Source: Bauldia sp. (lineage in GTDB: Bacteria > Pseudomonadota > Alphaproteobacteria > Rhizobiales > Kaistiaceae). Taken from it: 64,000 nt of DNA. Every line of letters starts with the position of its first letter. Positions within the stretch are counted from its first letter, which is position 1. The position numbers and the translations under genes are program-made. The notes beneath the pieces are model-generated. The model worked only from the letters and a program-made list of their open reading frames with translations. It was not told the origin of the DNA and searched no databases. The DNA is taken from the NCBI GenBank assembly GCA_028284325.1, contig JANQRX010000002.1:186001-250000 (forward strand), written 5' to 3'. Of the stretch, positions 61,727-64,000 are shown piece after piece.

Positions 61727-63019
61727 ATGCTCTCCGATCGCGATCGCATCTTCACCAACCTCTACGGCCAGGGCGACTGGGGCCTCGAAGGGGCCATGGC
61801 GCGAGGCGCCTGGGACGACACCAAGGCCCTGATCGACAAGGGCGGCGACTGGATCATCGAGCAGATGAAGGCGTCGGGCCTGCGCGGTCGGGGCGGCGCC
61901 GGCTTCCCGACCGGGCTCAAATGGTCGTTCATGCCCAAGGAGTCGGATGGGCGGCCGCATTATCTGGTCGTCAACGCCGACGAATCCGAGCCCGGTACCT
62001 GCAAGGACCGGGAGATCATGCGCCACGACCCGCATCTCCTGATCGAGGGATGCGTGGTCGCCGGTTTCGCCATGGGCGCCCACACCGCCTTCATCTATGT
62101 GCGCGGCGAGTTCATCCGCGAGCGCGAAAATCTCCAGGCCGCGGTCGACCAGGCCTATGAGGCGGGCCTCCTCGGCAAGAACACCAAATATGGCTGGGAC
62201 TTCGACGTCATCGTCCACCACGGCGCGGGCGCGTATATCTGCGGCGAGGAGACGGCGCTGCTCGAATCGCTCGAGGGCAAGAAGGGCATGCCGCGCATGA
62301 AGCCGCCGTTCCCGGCGAGCGTCGGCGTCTACGGCTGCCCGACCACCGTCAACAACGTCGAATCGATCGCCGTCGCGCCGACCATCCTGCGCCGGGGGGC
62401 CGCTTGGTTCGCCGGGCTCGGTCGGGAGAACAACACCGGCACCAAGCTCTTCTGTGTTTCCGGACACGTGGAACAGCCGTGCACGGTCGAGGAGGAGATG
62501 GGGATCACGCTGCGCGAGCTGATCGACCGGCATTGCGGCGGTGTGCGCGGCGGCTGGGACAATCTGCTCGCCGTTATCCCCGGCGGCGCCTCGGTGCCGC
62601 TCATTCCCGCGTCCCAGTGCAACGATCTGAACATGGACTTCGATTCCCTGAAGGAGCTGAAGTCCGGCCTCGGCACGGCGGCCGTGATCGTGATGGACAA
62701 GTCCACCGACATCGTGCGTGCCATCTCGCGGCTGTCGTACTTCTACAAGCACGAGAGCTGCGGGCAGTGCACGCCTTGCCGCGAGGGCACGGGCTGGATG
62801 TGGCGGGTGCTGGAACGCATGGCCGACGGTCGCGCGGAGAAGCACGAGATCGACATGCTTCTCAACGTCACCTATCAGGTCGAGGGCCACACCATCTGTG
62901 CGCTGGGCGACGCGGCGGCGTGGCCGGTGCAGGGCCTCATCCGCCACTTCCGCGGCGAGATCGAACGGCGCATCGACGCCCGGCTCCTGGGCGAGCCGGT
63001 GATGGAGGCCGCGGAATGA
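61727..63019 (+). CDS. nuoF: NADH-quinone oxidoreductase subunit F (NADH and FMN site)
   Basis: Encodes 430 aa. FMN/NADH region: [20 protein letters not shown] and [40 protein letters not shown] is the FMN-binding segment. Cluster N3 ligands lie in [16 protein letters not shown] with a further Cys in [12 protein letters not shown]. It accepts electrons from NADH. It begins three bases after nuoE and overlaps nuoG by four bases. Confidence 0.98.
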   Translation: MLSDRDRIFTNLYGQGDWGLEGAMARGAWDDTKALIDKGGDWIIEQMKASGLRGRGGAGFPTGLKWSFMPKESDGRPHYLVVNADESEPGTCKDREIMRHDPHLLIEGCVVAGFAMGAHTAFIYVRGEFIRERENLQAAVDQAYEAGLLGKNTKYGWDFDVIVHHGAGAYICGEETALLESLEGKKGMPRMKPPFPASVGVYGCPTTVNNVESIAVAPTILRRGAAWFAGLGRENNTGTKLFCVSGHVEQPCTVEEEMGITLRELIDRHCGGVRGGWDNLLAVIPGGASVPLIPASQCNDLNMDFDSLKELKSGLGTAAVIVMDKSTDIVRAISRLSYFYKHESCGQCTPCREGTGWMWRVLERMADGRAEKHEIDMLLNVTYQVEGHTICALGDAAAWPVQGLIRHFRGEIERRIDARLLGEPVMEAAE

Positions 63020-64000
63020 GCGAGCTTCGCACCGTGAAGGTCGACGGCGCCGAGATCGACGTGCCGCAGGACTACACGCTCCTGCAGGCGTGCGAGGCAG
63101 CGGGCGCAGAGATTCCGCGCTTCTGCTTCCACGAGCGCTTGTCGATCGCCGGCAATTGCCGCATGTGCCTGATTGAGGTGAAGGGCGGACCGCCGAAGCC
63201 GGTCGCCTCGTGCGCAATGAACGTCCGCGACCTGCGCCCCGGCCCCGAGGGCGCACCGCCCGAAATGCTCACCCGCTCGCCCATGGTCAGGAAGGCGCGC
63301 GAAGGGGTGATGGAGTTCCTGCTCATCAACCATCCGCTCGATTGCCCGATCTGCGACCAGGGTGGCGAGTGCGACTTGCAGGATCAGGCCATGGCCTACG
63401 GCGTCGACGGCAGCCGCTTCCACGAGAACAAGCGCGCCGTCGAGGACAAGTACATCGGCCCGCTGGTGAAGACGACGATGACGCGCTGCATTCACTGCAC
63501 GCGCTGCATCCGCTTTGCGGCGGAGGTGGCCGGCGCCCCCGATCTCGGCGCGACCGGCCGCGGCGAGGACATGGAGATCACCACCTATCTCGAAGCGGCG
63601 ATGGGCTCCGAACTCCAGGGCAACGTCATCGATCTCTGCCCGGTGGGCGCGCTGACCTCGCGGCCCTACGAATTCCATGCCCGGCCGTGGGAGCTCACCA
63701 AGACGGAATCTGTGGACGCCATGGATGCTGTCGGGTCGGCGATCCGGGTCGATACGCGCGGCCGGGAGGTGATGCGCATCCTGCCGCGCACCAACGAGGA
63801 CGTGAACGAGGAGTGGATCTCCGACAAGACCCGTTTCATCTGGGACGGGCTCCGGACCCAGCGCCTCGACCGGCCCTATGTGCGCCGCGACGGGCGTCTG
63901 GTGGCGGCCACCTGGGGCGAGGCCTTCATGAATGTCGCCGAGGCGGTTGGTCGGTCGTCGGGCGAGAAGATCGCCGCGCTGGCCGGGCCGCTCGCCGGTG
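63016..64000 (+). CDS. nuoG: NADH-quinone oxidoreductase subunit G, N-terminal part (cut by window end)
   Basis: Starts at ATG 63016 (overlapping the nuoF stop as ATGA) and remains open to the last base, about 328 codons. The [2Fe-2S] N1b ligands appear in [20 protein letters not shown] and VASCAMNV. The His-coordinated N5 site with its Cys follows in the [20 protein letters not shown] segment, and the N4 motif is [12 protein letters not shown] with a further Cys in [12 protein letters not shown]. After that the molybdopterin-oxidoreductase-like domain begins ([20 protein letters not shown]). Remaining nuo genes are expected beyond the window. Confidence 0.97.
   Translation, partial: MSELRTVKVDGAEIDVPQDYTLLQACEAAGAEIPRFCFHERLSIAGNCRMCLIEVKGGPPKPVASCAMNVRDLRPGPEGAPPEMLTRSPMVRKAREGVMEFLLINHPLDCPICDQGGECDLQDQAMAYGVDGSRFHENKRAVEDKYIGPLVKTTMTRCIHCTRCIRFAAEVAGAPDLGATGRGEDMEITTYLEAAMGSELQGNVIDLCPVGALTSRPYEFHARPWELTKTESVDAMDAVGSAIRVDTRGREVMRILPRTNEDVNEEWISDKTRFIWDGLRTQRLDRPYVRRDGRLVAATWGEAFMNVAEAVGRSSGEKIAALAGPLAG

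Overview
This 64 kb window is gene-dense, high-GC chromosomal DNA from an alphaproteobacterium, most likely of the order Hyphomicrobiales (Rhizobiales). The evidence is the gene order: pcm-tolC-popZ-valS, glnB-glnA beside nnrD, tRNA-Leu-tig-clpP-clpX-lon-hupB-tRNA-Val-tRNA-Asp, and nuoA-G with a helix-hairpin-helix tail on NuoE. The CobN-type aerobic cobalamin pathway, a GTTC-N7-GTTC LexA box and an RpoE/ChrR sigma/anti-sigma pair point the same way. I cannot name the genus. I found no insertion sequence, prophage, CRISPR array or attachment site. Most genes abut or overlap by 1-10 bases, and no gene-free stretch exceeds 300 bases.

Layout. 1-7.7 kb: the end of a thiamine-diphosphate enzyme, tRNA-Glu, glyoxalase I, a two-domain cold-shock protein, a split membrane/spermidine-synthase-like gene pair, tRNA-Pro, an NDUFS4-like complex I subunit, tRNA-Arg, and a divergent FecR-domain / TPR-beta-barrel pair. 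7.7-14.4 kb: a stress regulon (fasciclin protein, ECF sigma factor with ChrR zinc anti-sigma factor, SDR, CFA-synthase-like methyltransferase, DUF1365, FAD oxidoreductase, DUF2177). 14.4-25.2 kb: an ArnT-like glycosyltransferase coupled to a PAP2 phosphatase, cystathionine beta-lyase, an orphan binding protein, an OmpA-like protein, an sseA-alaX-cysK operon, an acyltransferase and a small acidic membrane protein. 25.2-37.8 kb: cobalamin riboswitch, cobU-cobN-cobO-cobQ, cobD and btuF on the other strand, btuB-btuC-btuD. 37.8-48.2 kb: tRNA-Cys, pcm, tolC, popZ, valS, an outer-membrane protein, glnA, glnB and nnrD. 48.2-57 kb: the proteostasis block, two tRNAs, dinB under a LexA box. 57-64 kb: a nitroreductase and nuoA-nuoG (nuoG cut by the window end).

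The most interesting part is 7.7-14.4 kb. Four intergenic sites have the same architecture, TGATCC-N16-CGT (CGTAG in three, CGTTC in one). They lie before the fasciclin gene, before the sigma-chrR operon, and back to back between the FAD oxidoreductase operon and the DUF2177 gene. This fits one regulon read by the sigma factor encoded inside it, like the singlet-oxygen RpoE-ChrR response of Rhodobacter. The methyltransferase resembles cyclopropane fatty acid synthase but, against E. coli Cfa as I remember it, has replaced three residues that bind the catalytic bicarbonate. Together with the FAD oxidoreductase this suggests membrane-lipid chemistry other than cyclopropanation, and furan fatty acid synthesis (UfaD/UfaM) is the leading hypothesis.

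Other points of note: a 19-residue leader ORF that couples the cobalamin riboswitch to a GTG-started cobU; a probable CTG start for cobQ; a PopZ protein without the usual N-terminal helix; a sigma-54-type promoter before glnB; and a 54-residue membrane protein gene at 7518-7682.
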